From Actinobacteria bacterium OK074 (GTDB lineage: Bacteria; Actinomycetota; Actinomycetes; Streptomycetales; Streptomycetaceae): a stretch of DNA of 64,000 bases. Position numbers and translations under genes: made by a program. Of the stretch, positions 49,836 through 59,079 are shown one piece after another. Where the stretch lies: positions 27,540 to 91,539 of the forward strand of contig LJCV01000133.1 in NCBI GenBank assembly GCA_001298575.1. Direction: 5' to 3'. Within the stretch, counting starts at the first letter, position 1; the number at the start of each line of letters is the position of its first letter. A model generated the notes under the pieces. The model searched no databases. It saw nothing but the letters and a program-made list of their open reading frames with translations, and had not been told where the DNA came from.

Positions 49836-52685
49836 ATGCACATCGCGTCGGACCGGCACGAGTATCCCGCTCACTGGGAGGCCGACGTGGTGCTGCGCGA
49901 CGGCGGCACCGCGCGCGTCAGGCCCATCACCGTTGATGACGCCGAGCGCCTGGTCAGCTTCTACGAGCAGGTCTCGGACGAGTCGAAGTACTACCGCTTC
50001 TTCGCGCCCTACCCGCGCCTGTCCGCCAAGGACGTCCACCGCTTCACGCACCACGACTTTGTGGACCGGGTGGGACTCGCGGCCACCGTCGGCGACGAGT
50101 TCATCGCAACCGTACGCTATGACCGCATTGGTGCCGACGGTCTGCCCGCCACCGGTGCCGCGGACGAGGCCGAGGTCGCCTTCCTGGTGCAGGACGCCCA
50201 CCAGGGCCGCGGCGTCGCCTCCGCCCTCATGGAACACATCGCGGCCGTCGCCCGCGAGCGCGGCATCCGGCGCTTCGCCGCCGAGGTGCTGCCCGCCAAC
50301 AGCCGCATGATCAAGGTGTTCACGGACGCCGGGTACCAGCAGCAGCGCAGCTTCGAGGACGGCGTCGTACGCCTGGAGTTCGACCTGGAGCCCACCGACC
50401 GGTCGCTCGCCGTGCAGCGCGCGCGGGAGCAGCGGGCCGAGGCGCGGTCCGTGCGCCGGCTGCTCGCGCCCGGCTCGGTCGCCGTCGTCGGGGTCGGCCG
50501 CACGCCCGGGGGAGTGGGCCGGGGCCTGCTCGACAACCTCCGCGACGGCGGCTTCACCGGCCGCCTCGCCGCGGTGAACCGGGCGTTCACCGCGGCGGAC
50601 AAGGAGATCGACGGCGTGCCCGCCTTCGCCTCGGTGGGGGACATACCCGGCCCCGTCGACCTCGCCGTCGTCGCCGTCCCGGCCGAGCACGTGCCCGAGG
50701 TCGTCGCGGAGTGCGGCGCGCACGGGGTGCAGGGGCTCGTGGTCGTCTCCGCCGGATACGCCGAGAGCGGCCCGGCCGGGCTCGAACGGCAGCGCGAACT
50801 GGTGCGCCAGGCCCGTACGTACGGGATGCGGATCATCGGCCCCAACGCCTTCGGGATCGTCAACACCTCGCCGGAGGTCCGGCTCAACGCCTCCCTCGCG
50901 CCCCACACGCCGCGCCCCGGCCGCATCGGCCTGTTCGCGCAGTCCGGTGCCATCGGGATCGCGCTGCTGTCCCGGCTGGAGCGGCGCGGCGGCGGGGTCA
51001 CCGGCGTGACCGGCGTGTCGACGTTCGTGGCGTGCGGCAACCGCGCGGACGTCTCCGGCAACGACGTCCTGCAGTACTGGTACGACGATCCCGACACCGA
51101 CGTCGTCCTCATGTACCTGGAGAGCATCGGCAACCCGCGCAAGTTCACCCGGCTCGCGCGCCGCACCGCCGAGGCGAAGCCACTGGTGGTGGTCCAGGGC
51201 GCGCGGCACGGGGCCGCCCCGCAGGGGCACGCGGTCCGGGCCACGCGGCTGCCGCACGCCACCGTGTCCGCGCTGCTGCGGCAGGCCGGGGTGGTCCGGG
51301 TCGACACGATCACCGAACTGGTCGACACGGGCCTGCTCCTCGCCCGCCAGCCCCTGCCCGAGGGGCCGCGGGTGGCGATCCTCGGCAACTCGGAGTCGCT
51401 GGGCCTGCTGACGTACGACGCCTGCCTCGCGGAGGGGCTGCGCCCGCTGCCCCCGGTGGACCTGACGACCGGTGCGTCCGCCGAGGAGTTCCACGCGGCA
51501 CTGGAGCGGGCGCTGGCCGACGAGGCGTGCGACGCCGTGGTCGTGACGGCGATCCCCATGGTGGGCGAGGGCGCCGAGGGCGACGCCGTGCTGGCGGAGG
51601 CGCTGCGCTCGGCGGCGGCCTCGGCCCCCGCCAAGCCGGTCCTGGTGGTGCACGTCGAACTCGGCGGGCTCGCCGCGGCGCTGTCCGCAGCCGCGAGCAC
51701 GGGACCGCAGGTCGCCAAGGCCGCACCCCAGGGCGCTGCCACGGAACGACCGTCCACCCCGGTGACGGATTCGAAGCCGTCACCCATAAGCGAACAAAAC
51801 GCTCCCAAACCCCCGGCTTCCCCCCGTCTCATCCCCGCCTACCCCGCCGCCGAACGAGCCGTCCGTGCCCTCGGTGAAGCCGTCAAGTACGCGCAGTGGC
51901 GCCGCGACGCCGCCGACCCCGGCAAGGTGCCCGAGTACGACGACATCGACGAGAAGGGCGCCGCCGAGCTGATCGGGCGGCTGCTCGCCGACGGACAGGG
52001 GCTCACGCTCGGCAGCGACCAGGCGTGCGACCTGCTCTCGCGCTACGGCATCCACGTCCGCCGCGCCCTGCCCGCCCCCACCCCGGACGCCGCCGTCGAG
52101 GCCGCGCGCGCGATCGGCCACCCCGTCGTCCTCAAGGCGACCGCCCCGCACCTGCGCCACCGCGCCGACCTCGGCGGCGTCCGGCTCGACCTCGCGGACG
52201 AGGAGCAACTGCGGCGCGCGTACACCGAGTTGACCGGCCTCTTCGGTACGGCGCAGGAGGTGCGGCCGGTCGTGCAGGCGATGGCACCGCGCGGCGTCGA
52301 CACCGTCGTACGGACCGTCGTCGACCCGGCGGCCGGGGCCGTGCTGTCGTTCGGGCTCGCCGGGGCCGCGTCCCAGTTGCTCGGCGACATGGCGCACCGG
52401 CTGGTCCCGGTCACCGACCGGGACGCGGCCTCCCTGGTCCGGGCGATCCGGACGGCGCCGCTCCTGTTCGGCTGGCGGGGCTCCGTGCCCGTGGACACAC
52501 CTGCCCTCGAAGAGCTGCTGCTACGGGTGTCCCGGCTGGTCGACGACCATCCGGAGGTCGTCGCCGTCACCCTGGAGCCGGTCGTCGTGGCCCCGCACGG
52601 CCTGACCGTCCTCGACGCCTCGGTCCGCCTCGCCCCGCCACCCGCGCGCGACGACCTCGGCCCCAGGACGCTGCCCGCGTACTGA
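49836..52685 (+). CDS. pat: GNAT/acyl-CoA synthetase-like protein lysine acetyltransferase (Pat)
   Basis: A 949-aa protein. The N-terminal GNAT domain (about 15-165) has AEVAFLVQDAHQGRGVASALMEH as its acetyl-CoA loop. A CoA-binding Rossmann domain (about 195-320, VAVVGVGRTPGGVG) and succinyl-CoA-ligase-like domains follow, then a Pro-rich linker near 630-665. An ATP-grasp-like C-terminus ends the protein. GNAT-first order matches the S. lividans enzyme that acetylates and silences acetoacetyl-CoA synthetase. No Shine-Dalgarno precedes ATG 49836, and TACGCT at 49823 suggests near-leaderless transcription. Confidence 0.92.
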   Translation: MHIASDRHEYPAHWEADVVLRDGGTARVRPITVDDAERLVSFYEQVSDESKYYRFFAPYPRLSAKDVHRFTHHDFVDRVGLAATVGDEFIATVRYDRIGADGLPATGAADEAEVAFLVQDAHQGRGVASALMEHIAAVARERGIRRFAAEVLPANSRMIKVFTDAGYQQQRSFEDGVVRLEFDLEPTDRSLAVQRAREQRAEARSVRRLLAPGSVAVVGVGRTPGGVGRGLLDNLRDGGFTGRLAAVNRAFTAADKEIDGVPAFASVGDIPGPVDLAVVAVPAEHVPEVVAECGAHGVQGLVVVSAGYAESGPAGLERQRELVRQARTYGMRIIGPNAFGIVNTSPEVRLNASLAPHTPRPGRIGLFAQSGAIGIALLSRLERRGGGVTGVTGVSTFVACGNRADVSGNDVLQYWYDDPDTDVVLMYLESIGNPRKFTRLARRTAEAKPLVVVQGARHGAAPQGHAVRATRLPHATVSALLRQAGVVRVDTITELVDTGLLLARQPLPEGPRVAILGNSESLGLLTYDACLAEGLRPLPPVDLTTGASAEEFHAALERALADEACDAVVVTAIPMVGEGAEGDAVLAEALRSAAASAPAKPVLVVHVELGGLAAALSAAASTGPQVAKAAPQGAATERPSTPVTDSKPSPISEQNAPKPPASPRLIPAYPAAERAVRALGEAVKYAQWRRDAADPGKVPEYDDIDEKGAAELIGRLLADGQGLTLGSDQACDLLSRYGIHVRRALPAPTPDAAVEAARAIGHPVVLKATAPHLRHRADLGGVRLDLADEEQLRRAYTELTGLFGTAQEVRPVVQAMAPRGVDTVVRTVVDPAAGAVLSFGLAGAASQLLGDMAHRLVPVTDRDAASLVRAIRTAPLLFGWRGSVPVDTPALEELLLRVSRLVDDHPEVVAVTLEPVVVAPHGLTVLDASVRLAPPPARDDLGPRTLPAY

Positions 52686-52743
52686 GCCGAACACCAGGCG
52701 CATCCACAGTGACGAGCGGTGCCTCGCAGTCAGTGGGCCCCCG

Positions 52744-52749
52744 TAGGAT
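52744..52749 (+). promoter_or_regulatory. -10 element for leaderless transcription of the DUF5998 gene
   Basis: TAGGAT lies seven bases before the ATG at 52757, so transcription should begin at the start codon. No Shine-Dalgarno is present. Confidence 0.5.
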
Positions 52750-52756
52750 GGGCACC

Positions 52757-53344
52757 ATGGCCAAGACCAGTACGACGACCCAGGGGCTGCGCGCGGCGAT
52801 CGAGCGCAGCGGCTACTACCCGGCTCTCGTGGCCGAGGCGGTTGAGGCCGCCGTCGGCGGCGAGCCCGTACGGTCGTACCTGGTTCATCAGGAGACGACG
52901 TTCGACGCCAACGAGGTGCGCCGGCACGTGACCGTGCTGGTCCTCACCGGCACCCGGTTCATCGTCAGCCACACCGACGAGCAGGCCGCCGACAGCAGCT
53001 CCCCGACCCCGTACGCCACGACGTCCACCGAGTCCGTGAAGATCGGCCGGATCTCGTCCGTGGTGGTCAGCCGCGTCGTCGCCAACCCGGAGTCGTACGC
53101 GCCGGGCACGCTGCCCCGCGAGGTCGTGCTGACCATCGGCTGGGGCGCCGTCTCCCGCATCGACCTGGAGCCCGCCGCCTGCGGCGACCCCAACTGCGAG
53201 GCGGACCACGGCTACACGGGCAACTCGACGGCGGACGACCTGAGCCTGCGCGTCAGCGAGGCCGGGGACGGACCGGAGACCGTGCGCCAGGCGCTCGCCT
53301 TCGCCCAGTCGCTCGCCGAGGCGACCGCGGAACCCACCCGCTGA
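52757..53344 (+). CDS. DUF5998 family protein
   Basis: A 195-aa soluble protein of unknown function, conserved in actinobacteria. Visible blocks are AIERSGYYPALVAEAVEAAVGGEPV, HVTVLVLTGTRFIVSHTDEQ and LTIGWGAVSRIDLEPAACGDPNCEADHGYTG, the last with two cysteines and a His as a possible metal site. The ATG at 52757 is probably leaderless. Its stop is one base before the next gene's ATG, so the two are co-transcribed. Confidence 0.85.
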   Translation: MAKTSTTTQGLRAAIERSGYYPALVAEAVEAAVGGEPVRSYLVHQETTFDANEVRRHVTVLVLTGTRFIVSHTDEQAADSSSPTPYATTSTESVKIGRISSVVVSRVVANPESYAPGTLPREVVLTIGWGAVSRIDLEPAACGDPNCEADHGYTGNSTADDLSLRVSEAGDGPETVRQALAFAQSLAEATAEPTR

Positions 53345-53345
53345 G

Positions 53346-54572
53346 ATGGCCCTGCCCGCATCCTGGGACCACCCCGGCACCCCCGACCACCTGAACCCCT
53401 ACGAGTCGTTCGAGCCCCTTGCCGTCGACTCCGCGCCCCGGCCCGAGTACGGCAGCGGCTCGCTCGCCGACCTGCTGCCGACGCTGGCCGCCGGGATGGG
53501 CGTGCCGGGCACGTCGGCGGCCATCCCCGAACTGGCCCCCGCCGACCGCGCCTGCGTCTTCCTGGTCGACGGCCTCGGCTGGGAGCAGCTGCGGGCCCAC
53601 CCGGACGAGGCGCCCTTCCTGACCTCGCTGCTCGGCAGCTCGCGCGGCGGCACCGGCCGCCCGCTCACCGCCGGCTACCCGGCGACCACCGCCACCTCGC
53701 TCGCCTCCGTCGGCACCGGCCTGCCGCCGGGCGCGCACGGCCTGCCCGGCTACACCGTGCGCGACCCCGCCACCGGCGAGCTGATGAACCAGCTGCGCTG
53801 GCAGCCCTGGACCGACCCGCACGCCTGGCAGCCGTACCCGACCGTGTTCCAACTCGCGGACGCCGCCGGGGTGCACGCCGCCCAGGTGTCGTCGCCCGCC
53901 TTCGAGAACACCCCGCTCACCAAGGTCGCCCTCAGCGGCGGAACGTTTCGCGGCAAGCTCTCCGGCGAGGACCGCATGGACCTCGCCGCCAGGCAACTGG
54001 CCGCCGGGGACCGCTCGTTGGTCTACACGTACTACGCGGAACTCGACGGCGCCGGCCATCGCTTCGGCGTCGGCTCCGACACCTGGCGCGGGCAACTCGG
54101 GTACGTCGACCGGCTGGTGCGGCGCCTCGCCGAACAACTCCCGCCGCGCGCCGCGCTCTACGTGACCGCCGACCACGGCATGCTCGACGTCCCCTTCGAC
54201 GAGCAGCACCGCATCGACTTCGACGAGGACTGGGAACTGCGCGCGGGCGTCGCCCTGTTGGGCGGCGAGGGCCGCGCCCGGCACGTGTACGCCGTGCCGG
54301 GCGCCGCGGCCGACGTCCTGACCTGCTGGCGCGAGGTGCTCGGCGAACAGTTCTGGATCGCCTCCCGGGACGAGGCGATCGAGGCGGGCTGGTTCGGCCC
54401 CCGGATCGACGAACGGGTGTACGACCGCCTGGGTGACGTGATCGCGGCGGCCCACGACGACGTCCTGATCGTCGCCTCCCAGCGGGAGCCCAAGGAGTCG
54501 GCGATGGTCGGCAACCACGGCTCGATGACCCCTGCCGAGCAGTTGGTTCCCCTGCTCGAAGTACGCTCCTGA
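53346..54572 (+). CDS. Nucleotide pyrophosphatase/phosphodiesterase (alkaline phosphatase superfamily)
   Basis: A 408-aa enzyme. Metal and nucleophile motifs are VFLVDGLG (Asp), YPATTATSLASVGTG (Thr nucleophile), ELDGAGHRFG (Asp, His), TADHGMLDV (Asp, His) and VGNHGSMT (His). The set is complete. No signal peptide is seen, so it is cytoplasmic. It probably hydrolyses nucleotide or phosphodiester substrates; specificity is unknown. Start-to-stop spacing with the DUF5998 gene is one base. Confidence 0.9.
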   Translation: MALPASWDHPGTPDHLNPYESFEPLAVDSAPRPEYGSGSLADLLPTLAAGMGVPGTSAAIPELAPADRACVFLVDGLGWEQLRAHPDEAPFLTSLLGSSRGGTGRPLTAGYPATTATSLASVGTGLPPGAHGLPGYTVRDPATGELMNQLRWQPWTDPHAWQPYPTVFQLADAAGVHAAQVSSPAFENTPLTKVALSGGTFRGKLSGEDRMDLAARQLAAGDRSLVYTYYAELDGAGHRFGVGSDTWRGQLGYVDRLVRRLAEQLPPRAALYVTADHGMLDVPFDEQHRIDFDEDWELRAGVALLGGEGRARHVYAVPGAAADVLTCWREVLGEQFWIASRDEAIEAGWFGPRIDERVYDRLGDVIAAAHDDVLIVASQREPKESAMVGNHGSMTPAEQLVPLLEVRS

Positions 54573-54659
54573 GATTCCGCCGGCCCTGTTCCCGGCCACC
54601 CCGTGGCCCCGCCGTAGTCCCGCTCCGCTCCCGTTTTGCCGAAAGGTGCTCAACTCCCC

Positions 54660-55307
54660 ATGCCCGAGCTGGTGTTCTTCTCCGGAACGATGGACTGCGG
54701 GAAGTCGACGCTGGCGCTCCAGATCGAGCACAACCGTTCGGCGCGCGGCCTGGTGGGCATGATCTTCACCCGCGACGACCGCGCGGGCGAGGGCAAGCTC
54801 TCCTCCCGCCTCGGCCTGGTCACGGACGCCGTCGAGGTCGAGGACGGACAGGACCTCTACGCATACCTCGTCGACCACCTCTCGCAGGGCGGCCGTGCGC
54901 ACTACGTGATCGCCGACGAGGCCCAGTTCCTGACCCCCGAGCAGATCGACCAGCTCGCGCGCGTGGTGGACGACCTGGAACTCGACGTCTACGCCTTCGG
55001 CATCACGACCGACTTCCGCTCCAAGCTCTTCCCTGGCTCCCAGCGCCTGGTGGAACTGGCCGACCGCGTCGAGGTCCTCCAGGTCGAGGCCCTGTGCTGG
55101 TGCGGCGCCCGTGCCACCCACAACGCCCGCACGGTAGGCGGTGAGATGGTCGTCGAGGGCGCCCAGGTCGTCGTCGGCGACGTCGACCAGGTGGACGCCA
55201 TCGGGTACGAGGTGCTGTGCCGCCGCCATCACCGCCGCCGGATGACGGCGGCCACGGCGCGCGCGGCCGCACTGGCACCGGACGTGCTGCCGGTGCCGTC
55301 GTCCTGA
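54660..55307 (+). CDS. tdk: Thymidine kinase
   Basis: A 215-aa type II thymidine kinase of the pyrimidine salvage pathway. The P-loop GTMDCGKST is at 9-17 and VIADEAQFL is the Walker B/catalytic segment. The lid/zinc ribbon has CWCG and CRRHH. YDV-like thymidine-binding backbone residues lie near GYEVLCRR. GAAAGGTG precedes the ATG at 54660. The C-terminal tail is Ala-rich. Confidence 0.94.
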   Translation: MPELVFFSGTMDCGKSTLALQIEHNRSARGLVGMIFTRDDRAGEGKLSSRLGLVTDAVEVEDGQDLYAYLVDHLSQGGRAHYVIADEAQFLTPEQIDQLARVVDDLELDVYAFGITTDFRSKLFPGSQRLVELADRVEVLQVEALCWCGARATHNARTVGGEMVVEGAQVVVGDVDQVDAIGYEVLCRRHHRRRMTAATARAAALAPDVLPVPSS

Positions 55308-55310
55308 TCG

Positions 55311-55346
55311 GCGTGGATGGCATGGACGGCGTGGATGGCATGGACG
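55311..55346 (+). repeat. Two 18-bp tandem repeats after tdk
   Basis: GCGTGGATGGCATGGACG occurs twice in perfect tandem just after the tdk stop. Shorter imperfect repeats (GTATCGGCT-like) follow near 55450. Confidence 0.8.
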
Positions 55347-55403
55347 GACCGGTTGGGTTGTATGGACCATCAAGTCGGACCGTCAAGAATGGTCACTTCG
55401 GGC

Positions 55404-55440
55404 CATGTTGATCCACATTGATCATGTTGACTGTGCTGAC
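55404..55440. other. TTGAT/TTGAC cluster between tdk and the VOC gene
   Basis: TTGAT at 55408 and 55418 and TTGAC at 55427 are 9-10 bp apart in an AT-richer stretch between two convergent genes, so it is not an obvious promoter. It resembles the arrays near 36.5, 47.1 and 49.7 kb. Confidence 0.45.
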
Positions 55441-55478
55441 CACGCCAGCCGTATCGGCTGTATCGGTCGCATCGGCCG

Positions 55479-56282
55479 TCAATGTGGATCCTGGATCAGC
55501 GAGAACACCGCTCCCTCCGGATCCGCCACCGTCGCCACCCTGCCGTGCGCGCTGTCGTGGGCCTGTCCCAGGACGCGGCCGCCCTGCTCGGTGAGGACGG
55601 CGACCGAGGCGTCCAGGTCGGCGACCTCGAAGTACGTCATCCAGTGCGGGCCCCGGTCGCGGGGGAGCGCGTTGCCGACGCCGTGGATCCCGGCGACCGG
55701 GCTGCCGTCGAGGTGCAGGGTGACGTAGTCGAAGTCGGCGGAGACGACCGGCTCCTCCTCGTAGCCGAAGAGGGTCCGGTAGAACTTGCCGACGCCGGTG
55801 GAGTCGTACGTCACCAGCTCGTTCCAGGCCGGGGTGCCGGGGACCCCGGTGACGCCCGTGCCGGTGTGCGCGGTCGCCTGCCAGATCCCGAAGACCGCGC
55901 CGGCCGGGTCCGAGGCGAGGGCCAGCCGGCCCGCCTCGGCCGCGTCCAGCGGTCCCACGCCTACGGTCCCGCCGCACAGCCGTACCGTCTCCGCGGTCGC
56001 GTCCACGTCCTCGGACGCCAGGTACGGCGTCCAGGCGACGGTCAGGTGCCGGTCGGGCGGCAGCTCGCCGATGCCCGCCACCTCCTGGCCGTCCAGCAGC
56101 GCCCGCACGTACGGCCCCAGCTGGCGGGGGCCGGGGGCGAACTCCCAGCCGAACAGTGCGCCGTAGAAGTCCTGGGTCGCCGTCAGTCCGTGCACCATCA
56201 GGCTCACCCGGCAGGGTGTACCGGGTGTGCGCCGGGCGTGTGTGGGTCCGTTCCGGCCCGCCGGTACCCGTGCCTCGGTCAT
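55479..56282 (-). CDS. VOC (glyoxalase/bleomycin-resistance fold) family protein
   Basis: A 267-aa protein with two tandem VOC modules. The first contains FYGALFGWEFAPGP and the second FYRTLFGYEEEPV with WMTYFEVADLDASVAVLTEQGGRVL and ATVADPEGAVFSLIQ. Such two-module proteins act as small-molecule-binding or lyase/dioxygenase-like proteins; the substrate is unknown. ATG 56282 is chosen for its AGAAGAGAG five bases upstream; a GTG two codons earlier is possible. Confidence 0.85.
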   Translation of the reverse strand: MTEARVPAGRNGPTHARRTPGTPCRVSLMVHGLTATQDFYGALFGWEFAPGPRQLGPYVRALLDGQEVAGIGELPPDRHLTVAWTPYLASEDVDATAETVRLCGGTVGVGPLDAAEAGRLALASDPAGAVFGIWQATAHTGTGVTGVPGTPAWNELVTYDSTGVGKFYRTLFGYEEEPVVSADFDYVTLHLDGSPVAGIHGVGNALPRDRGPHWMTYFEVADLDASVAVLTEQGGRVLGQAHDSAHGRVATVADPEGAVFSLIQDPH

Positions 56283-56625
56283 CGTCACTCTCTTCTCGGC
56301 CCCTCGCGGTGGCCGGTCCGTTTCCGTCTGCGTCCCCTTCCACGCGCGCGTGGAGACGTCCTGTCGCTACGCGCGTGTGCCCGCGCCCCGTGCCGATGCT
56401 CGCACCGTCCCCCGCGCCCGGCGTCCCGGCCGGGCCGTCGTACGACACCTTGCCCCGTAAGATGCCCGATCGGGAGTTTCCCGGCCGTTTCCGGACGATT
56501 GCCGCAGAGTGTCAACCTGCTGTACAGCATGTGCTCGTTACCGTACGCCCCGTGATCGAACCTGTCCGGCGGGCAGAGTAACCGGACCCGGGCGCGACGG
56601 CCACCTCGTGCGCGAGGATGGGGCC
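56283..56625. other. Divergent promoter region, VOC / sulfurtransferase
   Basis: This is a 343-bp gap. The perfect palindrome TGCTGTACAGCA lies at 56518-56529. A GAGGAT sequence eight bases before the sulfurtransferase ATG could be a weak ribosome binding site. No small gene is apparent. Confidence 0.45.
56518..56529. promoter_or_regulatory. 12-bp perfect palindrome
   Basis: TGCTGTACAGCA is fully self-complementary and lies 97 bases upstream of the sulfurtransferase ATG. It is a candidate operator for an unidentified dimeric regulator. Confidence 0.35.
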
Positions 56626-57468
56626 ATGAACGCCATCATCTCCGCGTCCGACCTCGCGAGCACCCTCGCGGGGCCGACGCCGCCGACCCTGCTCGACGTC
56701 CGCTGGCAGCTCGTGCCGCCCGGTCAGCCCCCGTTCGACGGCCGTGCCGCCCACGCGGCCGGGCATCTGCCGGGCGCGGTGTTCGTGGACCTGGACGCCG
56801 ATCTGGCCGGAGCCGCGGGGCCTGCCGGACGGCATCCGCTGCCCGACGTGGAGCACTTCGGGGCGGCCATGCGCGCCGCCGGGGTCCGCGCGGACGCGCC
56901 CGTGGTCGTGTACGACGGCGGCCAGGGCTGGGCCGCCGCACGCGCGTGGTGGCTGTTGCGCTGGACGGGGCATCCCGAGGTGCGTGTCCTTGACGGAGGT
57001 CTCGCCGCCTGGGACGGACCGCTGTCCACGGACGCCGTGACGCCCGCCGCCGGGAACTTCCGGCCCGAGCCGGGCGCGCTCCCGCTCCTGGACGCCGACG
57101 GGGCCGCGGCGCTCGCCCGCACCGGGCTGCTGCTGGACGCGCGCGCGGCGGAACGCTACCGGGGCGATGTGGAGCCCATCGACCGGGTCGGCGGCCACAT
57201 CCCGGGCGCGGTGTCCGCACCGACCACCGAGAACGTGGCCGAATCCGGCCGCTTCCACCCGGCCGCCGAACTCGCCGACCGCTTCAAGGCGTTGGGCGCG
57301 GCCGACGGCACGGAGGTCGGCGTGTACTGCGGCTCCGGCGTCTCGGGCGCCCACGAGGTGCTGGCCCTCGCGGTCGCCGGGATCCCGGCCGCGCTGTACG
57401 TCGGATCCTGGTCGCAGTGGTCGTCGGACCCGGACCGCCCGGTGGCTACGGGCCCGGATCCGCAGTAA
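56626..57468 (+). CDS. Two-domain sulfurtransferase (rhodanese / 3-mercaptopyruvate type)
   Basis: A 280-aa cytoplasmic enzyme that transfers sulfane sulfur to thiophilic acceptors. The inactive N-terminal rhodanese domain has LLDVRWQL and GHLPGAVFVDLDADLAG. The C-terminal domain has LLDARAAERYRG and GHIPGAVSAPTTEN, and the catalytic cysteine lies in VYCGSGVSGAH. The CGSGV loop is closer to mercaptopyruvate than to thiosulfate sulfurtransferases. ATG 56626 is chosen to start the conserved domain. Confidence 0.9.
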   Translation: MNAIISASDLASTLAGPTPPTLLDVRWQLVPPGQPPFDGRAAHAAGHLPGAVFVDLDADLAGAAGPAGRHPLPDVEHFGAAMRAAGVRADAPVVVYDGGQGWAAARAWWLLRWTGHPEVRVLDGGLAAWDGPLSTDAVTPAAGNFRPEPGALPLLDADGAAALARTGLLLDARAAERYRGDVEPIDRVGGHIPGAVSAPTTENVAESGRFHPAAELADRFKALGAADGTEVGVYCGSGVSGAHEVLALAVAGIPAALYVGSWSQWSSDPDRPVATGPDPQ

Positions 57469-57562
57469 CGCCCGTACGGATGACGCCAACGCGGACGGGG
57501 CCCGCGGCGGTCGCCCGGCGCGGACCCCGTCCGAGTCACCTCACGCGCGCGTAGAGGTGACG

Positions 57563-58603
57563 CTAGTCCTGCTTCTTGCGGCGCGTTCCGAAGACGATCT
57601 CGTCCCAGCTCGGTACCGCCGCTCTGCGGCCGGGCCGGACGCCGTCCGCCTCGGCCTGACGGTCCGTCGCGCCGATGAGGCGGTCGCGGTGGTTGGTCAC
57701 CGAGCGGGGCATGAGGACGTCCGCGTACGCCGAACCGGCCGAGGCCGCCGGTGCCGGGGGTTCCTCCGCGGCGGGCTCCTCCGGCGATTCCTCCGGGCTC
57801 TCGGGGGCGGGCCGCTCCGGGACCACCAGGTCGCCCCGGAAGCTCGGCACGGCCTCCAGCAGGCTGGTGAGCGAATCCCGTTCGCCGACGGTCTCCTCCA
57901 GCGGTTCGGAGGGCTGCGCGGGCAGCACGGGGCGCTCGGTCTGGCGGTCCAGCGCGCGGTCCATCCCGCGGTCGCGCGGGAGCCGGGCGATCCGGGGCAC
58001 GAACGGCAGGCTCGGCTCGGGCGCCGCGAGGTCGTCGGACTCGCCGATCAGCGAACGCGCCTCGTCGTCGACGGCTTGGACGAGCCGCCGGGGCGGGTCG
58101 TACGTCCAGCTCGCCGAGTGCGGTTCGCCCGCGACCCGGTAGACCAGCAGGACCTCCCAGGTGCCGTCGTCACGGCGCCAGGAGTCCCACTGGACGGTGT
58201 CCTTCTCCACGCCACGGAGCGTCAGCCGCTCCTGTACGGACTCGCCGAGCGGTGGCCCGGAGTTCTCGCCGGGGCGGCGGACGGGGGTCTTGCGGGCCCG
58301 CTCCGCCATGAAGGCGCGCTCGGCGAGCACGGGCCCCTCGAAGCGGCGCACGCGGTCGACCGGGATCCCGGCGAGGTGTGCGACCTCCTCGGCGGAGGCG
58401 CCGGCGCGTATCCGCGCCTGGATGTCACGGGGGCGGAGATGGCTCTCCACCTCGATCTCGATCTGGCCGAGGCGGGGCCGGTCACCACGCACGGCGGCAC
58501 GCAGCCGCTCGTCGATGGGAAGGGTGTATTCCGTCGCGTCGGCAGCCTTGAGCACCAGCCGTGTGCCGTCATTCGAGACGGCCACGACACGCAGTTCGGG
58601 CAT
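57563..58603 (-). CDS. sepH: Septation protein SepH
   Basis: A 346-aa cell-division protein. The N-terminal DUF3071 domain (about 1-170) begins MPELRVVAVSNDGTRLVLKAADATEYTLPIDERLRAAVRGD and holds a helix-turn-helix-like stretch (AEEVAHLAGIPVDRVRRFEGPVLAERAFMAERA). A Pro/Glu-rich linker (about 245-300) leads to a conserved basic C-terminus (MPRSVTNHRDRLIGATDRQ, then SWDEIVFGTRRK). SepH is reported to bind FtsZ and promote its assembly in vegetative and sporulation septation. GGGAGG precedes the ATG at 58603. Confidence 0.94.
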   Translation of the reverse strand: MPELRVVAVSNDGTRLVLKAADATEYTLPIDERLRAAVRGDRPRLGQIEIEVESHLRPRDIQARIRAGASAEEVAHLAGIPVDRVRRFEGPVLAERAFMAERARKTPVRRPGENSGPPLGESVQERLTLRGVEKDTVQWDSWRRDDGTWEVLLVYRVAGEPHSASWTYDPPRRLVQAVDDEARSLIGESDDLAAPEPSLPFVPRIARLPRDRGMDRALDRQTERPVLPAQPSEPLEETVGERDSLTSLLEAVPSFRGDLVVPERPAPESPEESPEEPAAEEPPAPAASAGSAYADVLMPRSVTNHRDRLIGATDRQAEADGVRPGRRAAVPSWDEIVFGTRRKKQD

Positions 58604-59079
58604 GGGGACCTCCCGGGTGGTGCCTGCCGACGTCACGTGCGTCGCTGCTTCCGCTAGTCGAGTGTGGCCTGCCCGGGTGCAGCCTGCCACAACCTTGCCG
58701 AGTTGCCCGGCGTGTCGGGCGGGTGCCCTGGGACGCCGTTATGGCACGGTTACCTATTCGCAACGCTAAGTGACGAACTCCATCACCCTGTGCAACTAGC
58801 CCCCTCCCGGCGGTCCGGCATGGGCCCGGACGCCCTGGCGGGAGACCGGATCCAGGGCTCGCAACAGTACTCCATTCGGGCCACGTGCGTGGTTCGGCAC
58901 GCGGCCCAACTTCCGGCAGGAGATGGGTGTCGGCCGCCCCTGCACCGTTTTCGTGACCATGAAACGTGGCGCACTTCACGTAAGCCGCGCAATTGGAACT
59001 AAACGTTTCGCCACGGACGAACCGGAGTTGGCGACCGCCTCGCCGGCGGCTCCGCGCCTCGCCGGCCGCCCCGCCTCCG
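58604..59079. other. sepH upstream region
   Basis: This is a 476-bp gap. On the minus strand a TAGGTA near 58755 may be a sepH -10, giving a leader of about 140 bases. Near 58950-59015 there are repeated AAACG/CGTTT elements, including AAACGTTT at about 59000 and GAAACGTG at about 58963. No gene is evident. Confidence 0.4.

Noticed and set aside
49380..51653. 757-aa minus-strand frame ending with HPr
   Set aside because: Only the last 93 residues, from ATG 49661, are HPr. The rest is antisense to pat.
53253..55373. 706-aa minus-strand frame
   Set aside because: It is antisense to the phosphodiesterase and tdk genes and has no start signal.
55393..56448. Longer 351-aa frame over the VOC gene
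   Set aside because: The frame with the duplicated VOC motifs is 55479-56282. The longer one is a shadow frame.
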